Shown: one piece after another, positions 33,978-43,487 of the stretch
How the letters are laid out: every line of letters starts with the position of its first letter
How positions within the stretch are numbered: the stretch's first letter is position 1
Origin: Deltaproteobacteria bacterium
GTDB taxonomy: Bacteria; Desulfobacterota; Binatia; Binatales; Binataceae
Length of the DNA: 64,000 nt
Reading direction: 5' to 3'
NCBI GenBank assembly: GCA_019237115.1
Contig: JAFAHS010000062.1
Coordinates: 62,001-126,000 of the forward strand
The notes under the pieces: model-generated
What the model was told of the DNA's origin: nothing
The model's input: only the letters and a program-made list of their open reading frames with translations
Databases searched by the model: none
Translations under genes and position numbers: made by a program

Positions 33978-35110
33978 ACTACAAGGCGCCCATCCTCGCT
34001 CGCGCCAGGCGAATCGTCGTCAAGGTGGGCAGCGCGGTGCTCTCGGGTCCGCACGGGCTCAGCAGCGACGTGATCGACCGGCTCGCCGTCGAGACGGAGT
34101 CTGCGGTTCGCGGTGGCCGTGAGGTCATCATCGTCACCTCGGGCGCGATCGCCGCGGGGCGCGCGCGTTTGTCCGGGCTCAGCGACACCAGCATCGCGGC
34201 GCGACAAGCCGCAGCCGCAGCGGGTCAGATCGATCTGATGCGCGAATGGGCGCGCGCCTTTGCCAACCACAATCGGAGCATCGGCCAGCTGCTACTGACT
34301 CACCAGGATCTCGCGGAACGCCGCCGGCGCATCAACGCCAACCAGACGATCGGCGCACTGCTGGCCGCGGCGGTGATCCCGGTGGTCAACGAAAACGACA
34401 CGGTGGCGGTCGAGGAAATCAGGCTCGGCGACAACGATGTTCTTTCCTCACTGGTTGCAACGCTGGTCCAGGCCCAGTTGCTGGTTATCCTGAGCGACGT
34501 GCCGGGGGTTCTCACCGGGGATCCGCGCCGGCGGCCTGACGCGCGCCTGGTCTCTCTTCTGACCGATCCGGAAGCGGGTATGAGCGGGTTGGTTGCGGAA
34601 AGCGCCGGCCCTCTGGGCACTGGCGGGATGGCGACCAAGCTCAAGGCCGCCCGCGAAGCAGCCCGCGGTGGAATACCCTCGGTCATCGCACCCGGCGGGG
34701 AGCGGGGAGTGTTGGGCGCGGTTCTGGATCCGGCCCGCGAGATCGGAACCTTGATAATTCCGGCCGGTGAACGCCTGAAAAGCCGTAAACACTGGATTGC
34801 TTACGCACTGCGGCCGGCGGGGGCGTTGGCGGTCGATCGGGGGGCCGCCGATGCGCTGCGCGCCAGGGGCCGCAGCCTGCTGCCCTCGGGAATCAAGAAG
34901 GTGCAAGGTGAGTTTGGCGGAGGCGACTGCGTGAGCCTGCTCGACCCGGACGGGGTCGAGTTCGGACGCGGGCTGGTCAACTACCCCGCGGCCGATGTGA
35001 TAAAGGTGATGGGCCGACGTTCCACGGAGATCTCGGGCGTGCTCGGCTACAAGGTTGCCGATGAGATCATCCACCGCGACAACTTCGTGCTGCTCAAGGA
35101 AATTGGATGA
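33965..35110 (+). CDS. proB: glutamate 5-kinase
   Basis: The first step of proline synthesis. The amino-acid kinase domain (about 1-265) has VVKVGSAVL, VTSGAIAAGRARL, NENDTVAVEEIRLGDNDVLSSLVA and GTGGMATKLKAAREA. A C-terminal PUA domain (about 285-375) is present. At 381 residues it is the long bacterial form. Its stop overlaps the proA ATG by 4 bases. Confidence 0.96.
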   Translation: MSQLNYKAPILARARRIVVKVGSAVLSGPHGLSSDVIDRLAVETESAVRGGREVIIVTSGAIAAGRARLSGLSDTSIAARQAAAAAGQIDLMREWARAFANHNRSIGQLLLTHQDLAERRRRINANQTIGALLAAAVIPVVNENDTVAVEEIRLGDNDVLSSLVATLVQAQLLVILSDVPGVLTGDPRRRPDARLVSLLTDPEAGMSGLVAESAGPLGTGGMATKLKAAREAARGGIPSVIAPGGERGVLGAVLDPAREIGTLIIPAGERLKSRKHWIAYALRPAGALAVDRGAADALRARGRSLLPSGIKKVQGEFGGGDCVSLLDPDGVEFGRGLVNYPAADVIKVMGRRSTEISGVLGYKVADEIIHRDNFVLLKEIG

Positions 35111-36360
35111 GCCTTGAATCGGATGTGATAGCCATGCTCGCACGGGCGCGGGCGGCGGGGCGCAAACTCGCGCTCGCTCACGCAGAGCAAAAAAATGCGG
35201 CGCTGCTCGCGCTGGCGAAAATCATTCGTGCCTCACGCAGCGCCATTCTCGAGGCCAACGCGCGCGATCTTGATCGCGCGCGCAGCCACGGACGGGCGGG
35301 AGCTTTCCTCGAACGACTGACTTTGAACGAAAGCAGGATCGAGGCGATGGCGCGGAGTGCGGAGGAGGTTGCCGCTCTTCGCGACCCGGTCGGTGAAGAG
35401 ATTGAAGCGCGCCGGCGGCCCAATGGCCTTGCCATCCGCAAGATTCGAGTGCCGCTCGGACTTATAGCGATCGTCTATGAATCGCGTCCCAACGTCACCG
35501 TCGATGCGGCGGCGCTGTGCCTGAAGTCCGGCAATGCCGTGGCACTGCGGGGCGGCTCGGAAGCACGCTCTGCCAATTCCTTGCTGGCTCGATCGATTGC
35601 GAAAGCGCTGGTCGAAGCGGGTCTCGATGCCGAGTGCGCGACCTTCGTGGAGAATCCGGACCGCGAGGTTATTCAGATTCTGAAGCAGCATCCCGAGCTG
35701 ATCGACCTCGTCATTCCCCGCGGCGGGAAGGCGCTCAAGGACGCGCTCGAGGGATCGGCGGTGCCGCTGCTCCCGCATTTTGACGGGCTCTGCCACACTT
35801 ACGTGGATCGCGCCGCCGACCTCAAGATGGCCGAAGAAATTTGCTTCAACGCCAAGTGCAGCCGTCCTTCGGTGTGCAACGCGATGGAGACCATGCTGGT
35901 GCACGCGGCGGTGGCGGAGCGCTTTCTGCCGGCCATTGCGACCCGACTCAAGAAAGCCGGCGTGGAAATACGGGGAGACGAGCGGACCCGTCGCGTTCTG
36001 CGCGATGCCCGTCCCGCCAACGAGGCCGATTGGGACACGGAATACCTGGACCTGATTCTCTCTATAAAGGTGGTGGATTCGGTCGATGAAGCCATCGCCT
36101 TCGTCGAGCACCACGGATCGCATCTGGCCGACGCAATAATCACGCAGGACAGCTCCGCGGCACAGCGCTTTGAACGCGAGGTCGATTCGGCTACGGTCTA
36201 TGTAAATGCGTCGACCCGTTTTACCGACGGGTTCGAGTTTGGTTTTGGCGCGGAAACCGGAATCTCCACCAATCGGCTTCATGCGCGAGGACCGATGGGT
36301 CTTAGTGAGTTGACCACCTATAAGTATGTGGTTCACGGCAACGGGCAGGTGCGCGGCTAA
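35107..36360 (+). CDS. proA: glutamate-5-semialdehyde dehydrogenase
   Basis: NADPH-dependent reduction of glutamyl-5-phosphate, 417 residues. RVPLGLIAIVYESRPNVTVDAA and the catalytic Cys region CFNAKCSRPSVCNAMET (quoted in part) are family motifs, as is the C-terminal NASTRFTDGFEFGFGAETGIST region. It is coupled to proB by an ATGA-type overlap. Confidence 0.96.
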   Translation: MSLESDVIAMLARARAAGRKLALAHAEQKNAALLALAKIIRASRSAILEANARDLDRARSHGRAGAFLERLTLNESRIEAMARSAEEVAALRDPVGEEIEARRRPNGLAIRKIRVPLGLIAIVYESRPNVTVDAAALCLKSGNAVALRGGSEARSANSLLARSIAKALVEAGLDAECATFVENPDREVIQILKQHPELIDLVIPRGGKALKDALEGSAVPLLPHFDGLCHTYVDRAADLKMAEEICFNAKCSRPSVCNAMETMLVHAAVAERFLPAIATRLKKAGVEIRGDERTRRVLRDARPANEADWDTEYLDLILSIKVVDSVDEAIAFVEHHGSHLADAIITQDSSAAQRFEREVDSATVYVNASTRFTDGFEFGFGAETGISTNRLHARGPMGLSELTTYKYVVHGNGQVRG

Positions 36361-36390
36361 GCGCAATTAATTGGGAGGCCGCCCGCGGCA

Positions 36391-37029
36391 ATGCGTGTAG
36401 GTCTGTTTGGGGGGAGCTTCAATCCAATCCACTTCGGCCACCTGCGATCGGCCGAAGAAGACCGCGAGGCTCTCAATCTCGACCTCGTCTATTTCATTCC
36501 GGCTGCGTCGCCTCCGCACAAGACCGAGGGCGATCTCGCGCCTGCGGAACACCGCCTTGCGATGGTGCGGCTGGCAACCAAGGGCAATCGCCACTTCATG
36601 GCTTCGGATGTCGAGATTCGCCGCACCGGGCGGTCCTACACCATCGAGACCGTGAAGTACTTTCTTGCAACCCTGCGCCAGCCGGCCACGCTGTACCTGC
36701 TGATGGGCGCCGATCAATTTGCGGAACTCGACACCTGGAAGGACTGCGGCGAGATCGTTTCGCTGTGTAACATCGCCGTGCATACCCGGTTACCGGACGG
36801 TGAAAGCGGTCCATCCAAGGTATCGCTTGCCGCGCTGAGCGGGTTTGGTTACAGTCGAAAAGAAGATCACTACGTGCACACGAGCGAGCACACGCTTTCG
36901 TTCATAGCAACTTCGGTTATTCCCTACTCGGCTACTGCAATTCGCCGCAAAATTCAGCGCGGGCAATCAATCAACTATCTCGTCCCGAGCGATGTCGCGG
37001 ACTACATCCAGCGACACGCCCTTTATTGA
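36391..37029 (+). CDS. nadD: nicotinate-nucleotide adenylyltransferase
   Basis: Makes deamido-NAD from nicotinate mononucleotide and ATP. GLFGGSFNPIHFGHLRSA carries the nucleotidyltransferase HxGH motif, and ISATxIR-like YSATAIRRKI is the C-terminal ATP-binding motif. At 212 residues it is full length. It overlaps rsfS by 4 bases, a widespread pair. Confidence 0.95.
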   Translation: MRVGLFGGSFNPIHFGHLRSAEEDREALNLDLVYFIPAASPPHKTEGDLAPAEHRLAMVRLATKGNRHFMASDVEIRRTGRSYTIETVKYFLATLRQPATLYLLMGADQFAELDTWKDCGEIVSLCNIAVHTRLPDGESGPSKVSLAALSGFGYSRKEDHYVHTSEHTLSFIATSVIPYSATAIRRKIQRGQSINYLVPSDVADYIQRHALY

Positions 37030-37442
37030 TTAGAGGCACACCGATCCCGAGCGTGGATTCACGAGAGAAGGCACTCACCGCTGCTGAAGCGGCGCTGGAA
37101 AAGAAAGCCTACGACCTGGTCGTGCTCCAATCGGAGCATCTCTCAACCATCGCGGACTACTTTCTGATTGCGACTGGACGGTCCGACGTGCAGGTGCAGG
37201 CGATCGCGCGCGGCATCGAAGAGCGGATGGTCAAGGACGGGATGCGCCCGCTCGCTGTCGAAGGCTTTAACCATGCACACTGGGTCGTGCTCGACTATGA
37301 CGATGTCGTCGTGCACATCTTTTACGAGCCGGCCCGCGACTTTTACCGTCTGGAACGGACCTGGAGCGACGCGCGCCGCGTCGAGTTGCCCGCCCCGATC
37401 CAGGCACAGATCGAGGGCCTGCGCCTGCACGCGCTCGGCTGA
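37026..37442 (+). CDS. rsfS: ribosomal silencing factor RsfS
   Basis: A RsfS/Iojap protein that binds L14 and blocks subunit joining. KKAYDLVVLQSEHLSTIADYF, ATGRSDVQVQAIA and EGFNHAHWVVLDYDDVVVHIF are the family core. The longest frame begins with TTG at 37026 overlapping the nadD stop. A GTG at 37053, giving the start VDSREKAL, is an alternative. Confidence 0.94.
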   Translation: MIRGTPIPSVDSREKALTAAEAALEKKAYDLVVLQSEHLSTIADYFLIATGRSDVQVQAIARGIEERMVKDGMRPLAVEGFNHAHWVVLDYDDVVVHIFYEPARDFYRLERTWSDARRVELPAPIQAQIEGLRLHALG

Positions 37443-37507
37443 ATCGGAGCAAATCGGTCCGCACCCAGTCCGCCTAACCCGCCGTTATTCTGACCGCAAA
37501 ACCTCGT

Positions 37508-38206
37508 ATGGTTCGAATCGGAACATCGGGTTTCAGCTACAAGGAATGGTGCGGCACCTTTTACCCCGAAAAAATCGCCGGGCCGAAGATGCTCGCCTTC
37601 TATGCGGCGCGTTTCCCGACCGTTGAAATCAACTACACGTTCCGCGCGATGCCGCGCCGCCAGATGCTCGAAAAGTGGTGCGGCGAAACCCCCGAGAGTT
37701 TCCGCTTCTCGCTCAAAGCCTCGCAACGAATAACTCACATTGCCAAGCTCCAGAACGTCGAGCGCGAGACCGACTACTTCATCGAGACGGCGCAGGCGCT
37801 TGGTCAGCGCCTGGGACCGACGCTCGTTCAACTGCCACCTGGGTTCAGAAAGGACCTGGTCGTGCTCAAGGACTTCCTGTCTCTGCTGAAAAACCGCATG
37901 AAGACGGCCTTCGAGTTCCGCAACCAGTCGTGGCTGAGCGACGACACCTTCGCCATGCTGCAAGAGGAGGGCTGCGCGCTCTGCATAGCCGAAACCGATA
38001 AGCTCGTAACGCCAACCGTGCGAACAGCGCCGTACGCCTACATGCGCCTGCGCAAGGAGAACTACGCCGACGCGGACCTGGCGCGATGGGCTGAGCAGAT
38101 AAGGCAGCTGGCGAGTGAATGCACCGAGGTCGATGTATTCCTGAAGCACGCAACCGGGGCCCCGGCGCTGGTCGAAAAGCTGACCGCGATGGTCGGGTCG
38201 CCCTGA
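37508..38206 (+). CDS. DUF72 domain-containing protein (YecE-like)
   Basis: A 232-residue TIM-barrel-like protein of the DUF72 family, whose biochemical role is not established. MVRIGTSGFSYKEWCGTFYP, VEINYTFRAMP, FSLKASQRITHI and AFEFRNQSW are typical. It is on the same strand as rsfS, 65 bases downstream. Confidence 0.9.
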   Translation: MVRIGTSGFSYKEWCGTFYPEKIAGPKMLAFYAARFPTVEINYTFRAMPRRQMLEKWCGETPESFRFSLKASQRITHIAKLQNVERETDYFIETAQALGQRLGPTLVQLPPGFRKDLVVLKDFLSLLKNRMKTAFEFRNQSWLSDDTFAMLQEEGCALCIAETDKLVTPTVRTAPYAYMRLRKENYADADLARWAEQIRQLASECTEVDVFLKHATGAPALVEKLTAMVGSP

Positions 38207-38329
38207 TTTTTCGCACGGGCTGACCCGCAGGCCGGAAATTGGTGCCACTCCAGGACGGACCACGGGCCTGGCCGGTGCATTGCGCCCCGCGGCCCCACCG
38301 ATGCTAGGTAGTAGTTACGGGGCTGCAGA

Positions 38330-38680
38330 ATGATCGACAGTGACAAAATCCACGACTACCACGCGCACGTCTACTACGATGCGGGCAAGCGAACCACCGC
38401 CTCACGACTGCGTCGCGCGATCGAAAAGACATTTCGGGTCGAAATGGGGCGCTGGCGCGATCAGCCCGTCGGCCCGCATCCGCGATCGATGTACCAGGTC
38501 AAGTTCGCCCGCGGTGAATTTCCCAAAATTGTCCCGTGGCTGATGCTGAATCGGGGAGGGCTTTCAGTTCTGGTCCATCCGAATACCGGCGATGCCTACC
38601 ACGATCACGCGATCAACGCCCTCTGGCTCGGCAAGCCGCTGCGCCTGCGCCTTGCCTGCCTGCGCCCGCGCCGCAAGTGA
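38330..38680 (+). CDS. DOPA 4,5-dioxygenase family protein
   Basis: A 116-residue single-domain protein resembling the DOPA 4,5-dioxygenase family of fungal and bacterial aromatic ring-cleavage enzymes. Conserved His residues occur in IHDYHAHVYYD near the N-terminus and in LVHPNTGDAYHDH near residues 82-94. The normal substrate in bacteria is uncertain. It stands alone, with 123 bases upstream and a change of strand downstream. Confidence 0.85.
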   Translation: MIDSDKIHDYHAHVYYDAGKRTTASRLRRAIEKTFRVEMGRWRDQPVGPHPRSMYQVKFARGEFPKIVPWLMLNRGGLSVLVHPNTGDAYHDHAINALWLGKPLRLRLACLRPRRK

Positions 38681-38817
38681 TTTAGGCAGCGTTCTCGGTA
38701 TTGTCAGCTGTGCGCTGATGGGCGAGGCACATTTTGTTGGAGATCCTGCGAGCAGAAAGTCGTGAACTTCCGCGCTGAGGTTGGCGCGTTCGCACCCAAC
38801 TACGCGCCGCAAAGTGT

Positions 38818-39606
38818 TCACGTCCGGACCAGGTGGGCCTTGGCTTGCGTGCGAATGCGAGCCGCGAGCAAACCAGGGATCTCGACCTGAGGAAAATGCC
38901 TGCACGGCAGGTTCTCGACGCTTAGGTGGACCCTGCGCGCGACCTTCGCATTCGTAGCCACAACCCAGGAATCCCAAAGACCGCCTACGGACCAGGAAAT
39001 CGGCCGACACTCCAGTTCCTCCTGGGTGTATGTGTGATCGGCGAGTCCCTCCCACAAGTAGTGTCGGACCCAAGTGACGTAATTCTTCTCAAGCCGCCGA
39101 TGATAGTCCTGACCAACGGCATCCCAGGCCCGCGCGTCGCTGTTAGCTTGGTTCCGGAATAGGCCCCTGCAACTGTTTACTATTGCAGCGTCATCGAGAT
39201 CGTTCAGTGCGAACAACGCTGCCGCCGCATCGGGTGGAACCGAATCTCTAAGCAGGGCCGCCTCATGCACGATCGCATTGCGTACTATTTCGGGGTGTTG
39301 CGCCACCAAACTTAGCGCAGCCAGGCCGGCTGAGCTGCAGCCATAGAATGCTGCTGGTGCGAGGTTGAGCGACGACACCAGCGCGGCGACTTGGCCGGCA
39401 AGCATCGTTGCGGTTACCTTCCCAAACACCGGTGGTGGACCGGACCGAGAGAAGCCCGGCATATCGAAGGTAAGTACGGTGAAATCATTTGACAGGTCTT
39501 CCGCGACGGTCTGAAAGCTTGCACAGTCGCCCTCGCCGGACGGCATCAAGACCACGGACGGACCGCCCCCCCCGCAGTTCGCAGTACCAATCGATCGCAG
39601 TCGCAT
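38818..39606 (-). CDS. alpha/beta hydrolase
   Basis: A 262-residue hydrolase. The N-terminal VVLMPSGEGDCASF replaces the usual HG oxyanion motif. The nucleophile elbow is FYGCSSAGLAAL with Ser. DMPGFSRSG is also typical. A catalytic His may be in PCRHFPQVEIP. Base composition looks less GC-rich than the core genes. It follows the NTF2-like gene by about 108 bases on the same strand, so the two may be cotranscribed. The substrate is unknown. Confidence 0.75.
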   Translation of the reverse strand: MRLRSIGTANCGGGGPSVVLMPSGEGDCASFQTVAEDLSNDFTVLTFDMPGFSRSGPPPVFGKVTATMLAGQVAALVSSLNLAPAAFYGCSSAGLAALSLVAQHPEIVRNAIVHEAALLRDSVPPDAAAALFALNDLDDAAIVNSCRGLFRNQANSDARAWDAVGQDYHRRLEKNYVTWVRHYLWEGLADHTYTQEELECRPISWSVGGLWDSWVVATNAKVARRVHLSVENLPCRHFPQVEIPGLLAARIRTQAKAHLVRT

Positions 39607-39714
39607 CGTGGTGAAAGGTCCTGGTTTTCATACCAGGGCGCCAGGTCCTGACCACACCTCACCTTCTTTCTTGTGTAAGCGAGCCAACACCCCGAAATCG
39701 AATTCTCTCACCTA

Positions 39715-40113
39715 TCAACGCAACTGGCCCCAAGCAGCATCGAATTGGACCTGATCCCGAGGCTGCTCCCAGCACTCGCCAAGCTTTCCTTCGCGAACCT
39801 CGTAGACGTGTGCCGTTAGATATTCCTTGGCTTTCCCGCCCCTCTCGAAACGATGCCGCGCGAGAACGATGGCATGTTGATCGTTTGCGAGTACATCCTG
39901 TACTTCTTCCTGGAAGGTTCCTGCACTTATCTCCATTACTCTGCGGAACAATTGGTCCAGTCCTTCCTTGCCCCGAAAGCTGCCGGACACAGCACTGCGC
40001 CCGGGAACGTTAAAGTAGAAATCCCGGGTACAGTGGCGCAGATAGCCATCAACATCGCCCCTCCCGAAAGCTGCGTAAGCTTCTCGGACCTTACCCTCAA
40101 GTGGATGTGCCAT
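39715..40113 (-). CDS. NTF2-like (SnoaL-type) protein
   Basis: A 132-residue NTF2-fold protein. AYAAFGRGDVDGYLRHCTRDFYFNVPG (residues 12-38) and FRGKEGLDQLFRRVMEI are typical of the nuclear-transport-factor-2/SnoaL family, which includes isomerases, dehydratases and binding proteins. GAGGA precedes the ATG. It lies 53 bases downstream of the large cyclase-like gene and upstream of the alpha/beta hydrolase, so these three probably form a transcription unit. Confidence 0.8.
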   Translation of the reverse strand: MAHPLEGKVREAYAAFGRGDVDGYLRHCTRDFYFNVPGRSAVSGSFRGKEGLDQLFRRVMEISAGTFQEEVQDVLANDQHAIVLARHRFERGGKAKEYLTAHVYEVREGKLGECWEQPRDQVQFDAAWGQLR

Positions 40114-40166
40114 AATCAGGGTCCTCGTAACCCCTGTTTAGTTCGGCTCATGCTCTGTTGCTGCTG

Positions 40167-43100
40167 TCAGCTATTCATCTGGTCGAGCAGCGCCTCTGCG
40201 TCCTTCAAATCGGCGGTGTCAAAACCCTCGGTGAACCAGTTGTAGATTTCGGACAGCATAGCGCGCGCTTCGTCGCGCCGATCGATGTCGCGCAGCAATC
40301 GAGCTAGATGTTTCGTGGCGCGCAACTCCAAAGTCTTGGCATTCATCGTCTCTGCGAGCGCGATCGCGCGGCGGAAATCGGTATCAGCTATCTCGGCATG
40401 GCCCAGTTTGAGTTGCAGTTCCCCGCGACAGGTCAGGGCATCGGGAACCCATCTCAGTTCGGCACTCGCCGCAACGGCATTATCGATTGTGGCGAGCGCA
40501 TCGTCGAGAGCATTGTCCAGCGCCTGAGCCTCGGCCAGATTTGTGAGAAGCAGGTTGATTTCCGCCTTTCCCCCGGCATCCAAATATCCGGCTATGCCTT
40601 GGCGGATCAGCGAGACGCCTTGGTTAGTGCTGCCCAGATGAGCTTTTGCCCAACCGAGGAGGGTGCGGGCCCGCTCCTTATAGAGCGTAAAGCCATGCTC
40701 TTCGGAGATGGCTAATGCCTGCTCGGATGCGGCTTCGACATAGCGCGGCTCTCTGAACAGACGGTACAGCAAGCCTTCAAAATATCGCGCGATTGTCAGC
40801 TGATACGGGTCGTTCTTATTGCGTGCCATGGCGATCGCCTGCGCAATTCGCTCTCGGGCAGAATCTGCGTGGCCAAGAGCCCACGCGCTAACGCTTGCGG
40901 CGCCTATCGTGGCTCCGAACCACATCGGAAAAGGCCGTGCACCGGCCACTTCGCTCCAACGCGCAAAATCCTGCTCTGCTGCGGCGAAATCACCACGAGC
41001 GGAGTGCTCCTGCAATTGAGTGGCGTGCCCCAGTTCGAGGCTTACTCGGCTGCCATCGCGCTGGGCGAGGTCGAATATCTCATCGGCAAGAGCGGCAGCG
41101 GTAGGGTAGTCGCCGGTGATCAAGGCGCCAAGGCGGGCCACGGACAGCTGTTCTACGAGCTCAGCAAGGTTGCCACGTTTTTCGGCGAGGGTACGAGCGC
41201 GCTTGGCAGCGTGGACAAACTCAGGTGCGGCGAAGCCCTTGGTGCGCATTAGAACCTGGACAAGCGCACTCGCAAGTTCGAACTCGCTGGCATCACGTTC
41301 GGGAGATTCGGGCACCGTGTCGGTAAGCTCGAGACCCTTTTGCAGCAGCGTTCGAGATTCGGCAAAGGCCGAGCGCTCCAGCGCCTGTTTGCCGGCTAAG
41401 GTCAGATACCGCATCGCCTTGTCGGGTTTGTTGCCACGCCCGTAGTGATGCGCGAGTGCGGCCAGGTGGTCGTCGAGTGAATTCGCATAGAGGGTTTCGA
41501 GCGCCCGGCCGATAGCCTCGTGCAGGGCCTTCCGCAGCTCTATCAATACAGAGCTGTAGGCGACCTCCTGGGTCAGCGCGTGCTTGAAGATAAACTCGGT
41601 GTCGCCGACCGCCGGCTGCTCGTAGATGAACTCGCCCAACTGGAGGTCGTTGAGCATCCTGTTCAGCTGGTCATCTGATCTGGTGACCACCGCCCGAATC
41701 AACGACAGCGGGAATTCGCGCCCCAGGACCGACAGAGTTTGCAATAGTTGCTTGGCGTCAGATGGAAGCCGGTCGATGCGTGCCGCAAGCACCCCCTGTA
41801 CGGTAGCGGGAATGCGCGCGGACTTAAGTGGCTTCACCAGCTTGACCGCACCGTTGCGCGCGATCACCCCGTCCTCCAACATCGCCTGGTACATCTCCTC
41901 CATGAAAAAGGGATTGCCTTCGGTTCTCTCGATGATGAGCTGTTTGAGAGGGGCAAGGTCGGGGGAGTCCCCAAGCAGCGCCAATAGCATCTCGTCCGCC
42001 GACTCGGCGCCCAGCGGGTCGAGCCTGAGTTGCGTGTAGTAGGTCTTCGATCCCCACTGATGGGAGTACTCTCGGGGGCGGTAGTTCACCAGCAGCAGGA
42101 GCTTCGCATTGGCGAGCGAGTCGGCGAGCAGGTTAAGGAACTCCTGGGTCTGCTCGTCGATCCAATGCAGGTCCTCGAACATCACGATCAGGGGTTGATT
42201 GAGTGATTCGCGCAGCAGGATGCGCTTGATCGCCTCGAGGGTGCGGCGCTTCTTGACCTGCGCGTCCATCTGGGCAAGCGCATCCTCCCCTTCGACGATC
42301 CCAAGCAACACGAACAAATAGGGCAGCGTGTCTTCGAGCGATCGATCCAGAACGGTAATCTTCCCCGCCACCTTCTCTCTGCGTTTGCGGGCGTCGTCCT
42401 CGGACTTGATGTCGAAATATGAGTGCAGCAGATCGAGCGTCGGCAGATAGGCGCTGGCCTGGCCGTGCGAGACCGAGAGGGCCTCTAGCACCATCCAACC
42501 TGACTGACTCTTGGCCTTGAACTCAAAAAACAGACGCGACTTGCCGACCCCGGGCTTTGCGACCGCCGCGACGATCTGGCCGTGCCCCGCCTGCGCCAAC
42601 CCCGCGGCATCCTTCAGGGTCTCCATCTCACGCTGGCGGCCCACGAACTTGGTGTAACCGCGTGCCGCCCCACGCTGCAGGCGAGTGCGCAGCGGCCCCA
42701 GGCCGGTGACTTCGGAGATTTCCAGTGGCTCGCTGACCCCTTTGATGCGAGCGGGTCCCAGCGACTTGAGCGCGAAGTAGCCCTCAACCAGCTTGCGCAC
42801 GGTTTCGGTTATCGCGATCGAGCCCGGCGCTGCCAACGACTGGAGGCGGGCCGCGACGCCGGTGGAGTGTCCCATCGGTAGATACTCGGTGTGCTTTTCA
42901 CCGGTCTGGATCTCGCGCACCACCACCTCGCCGGTGTTGGCTCCCACCCGCACCTGGACATTCACGCCCTTCTCGGCGCGCAGCTTGTCCGCATAGCGCT
43001 TTACTTCCGCCTGCATCCGTAGGGCAGCGAGCAATGCGCGCTGCGGGTGATCTTCGTGCGCGACCGGTGCGCCGAACAGGGCGAAGATGCCATCGCCGGT

Positions 43101-43487
43101 GGATTGCGCGACGTAGCCGCCGTAGCGCTGCACCGCCTCCATCATCAGCTTCAGTGCCGGATCGACAATGGCGCGCGCCTCCTCCGGGTCGAGGTCCTCG
43201 ATCAGCTCCATCGAGCCCTTGATGTCGGCGAACAGCGCGGTGACCGTCTTGCGCTCTCCCTCAAGGTTTTGAGGGGCGGGCGTGCCTGCTACTAGAACCT
43301 GAGACTCCTCGGACTTCCTTACAACTGTCGGAGGGGATCCCAGACCTGCGCCGCACTCGCCGCAGAACTTTTCCGCAGGCTCAATGGCAGCGCCGCATCG
43401 CGGACACTTCGCCGCGAGCGCAGATCCGCATTGGGTACAGAATTTCCGCCCTTCTCGATTGTCGGCTCCGCACTTCGCGCAGCGCAT
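40167..43487 (-). CDS. zinc-ribbon / class III cyclase-like / AAA ATPase / TPR regulator
   Basis: A 1106-residue multidomain signalling protein. Residues 1-48 hold zinc ribbons with four CxxC pairs. A class III nucleotide cyclase domain (about 75-265) keeps both metal-binding Asps (Asp88 in LFADIKGSM, Asp132 in STGDGIFALFG) and Arg214, but the transition-state Asn is Gly210 (HSTGVAARL). A STAND/AAA-type ATPase follows (P-loop AKPGVGKSRL near 310-318; VMFEDLHWIDEQT as Walker B). The C-terminal third is TPR-like helices. The start at 43487 (MRCAKCG) is preferred; 41 more codons upstream are open but unlike the family. Confidence 0.85.
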   Translation of the reverse strand: MRCAKCGADNREGRKFCTQCGSALAAKCPRCGAAIEPAEKFCGECGAGLGSPPTVVRKSEESQVLVAGTPAPQNLEGERKTVTALFADIKGSMELIEDLDPEEARAIVDPALKLMMEAVQRYGGYVAQSTGDGIFALFGAPVAHEDHPQRALLAALRMQAEVKRYADKLRAEKGVNVQVRVGANTGEVVVREIQTGEKHTEYLPMGHSTGVAARLQSLAAPGSIAITETVRKLVEGYFALKSLGPARIKGVSEPLEISEVTGLGPLRTRLQRGAARGYTKFVGRQREMETLKDAAGLAQAGHGQIVAAVAKPGVGKSRLFFEFKAKSQSGWMVLEALSVSHGQASAYLPTLDLLHSYFDIKSEDDARKRREKVAGKITVLDRSLEDTLPYLFVLLGIVEGEDALAQMDAQVKKRRTLEAIKRILLRESLNQPLIVMFEDLHWIDEQTQEFLNLLADSLANAKLLLLVNYRPREYSHQWGSKTYYTQLRLDPLGAESADEMLLALLGDSPDLAPLKQLIIERTEGNPFFMEEMYQAMLEDGVIARNGAVKLVKPLKSARIPATVQGVLAARIDRLPSDAKQLLQTLSVLGREFPLSLIRAVVTRSDDQLNRMLNDLQLGEFIYEQPAVGDTEFIFKHALTQEVAYSSVLIELRKALHEAIGRALETLYANSLDDHLAALAHHYGRGNKPDKAMRYLTLAGKQALERSAFAESRTLLQKGLELTDTVPESPERDASEFELASALVQVLMRTKGFAAPEFVHAAKRARTLAEKRGNLAELVEQLSVARLGALITGDYPTAAALADEIFDLAQRDGSRVSLELGHATQLQEHSARGDFAAAEQDFARWSEVAGARPFPMWFGATIGAASVSAWALGHADSARERIAQAIAMARNKNDPYQLTIARYFEGLLYRLFREPRYVEAASEQALAISEEHGFTLYKERARTLLGWAKAHLGSTNQGVSLIRQGIAGYLDAGGKAEINLLLTNLAEAQALDNALDDALATIDNAVAASAELRWVPDALTCRGELQLKLGHAEIADTDFRRAIALAETMNAKTLELRATKHLARLLRDIDRRDEARAMLSEIYNWFTEGFDTADLKDAEALLDQMNS

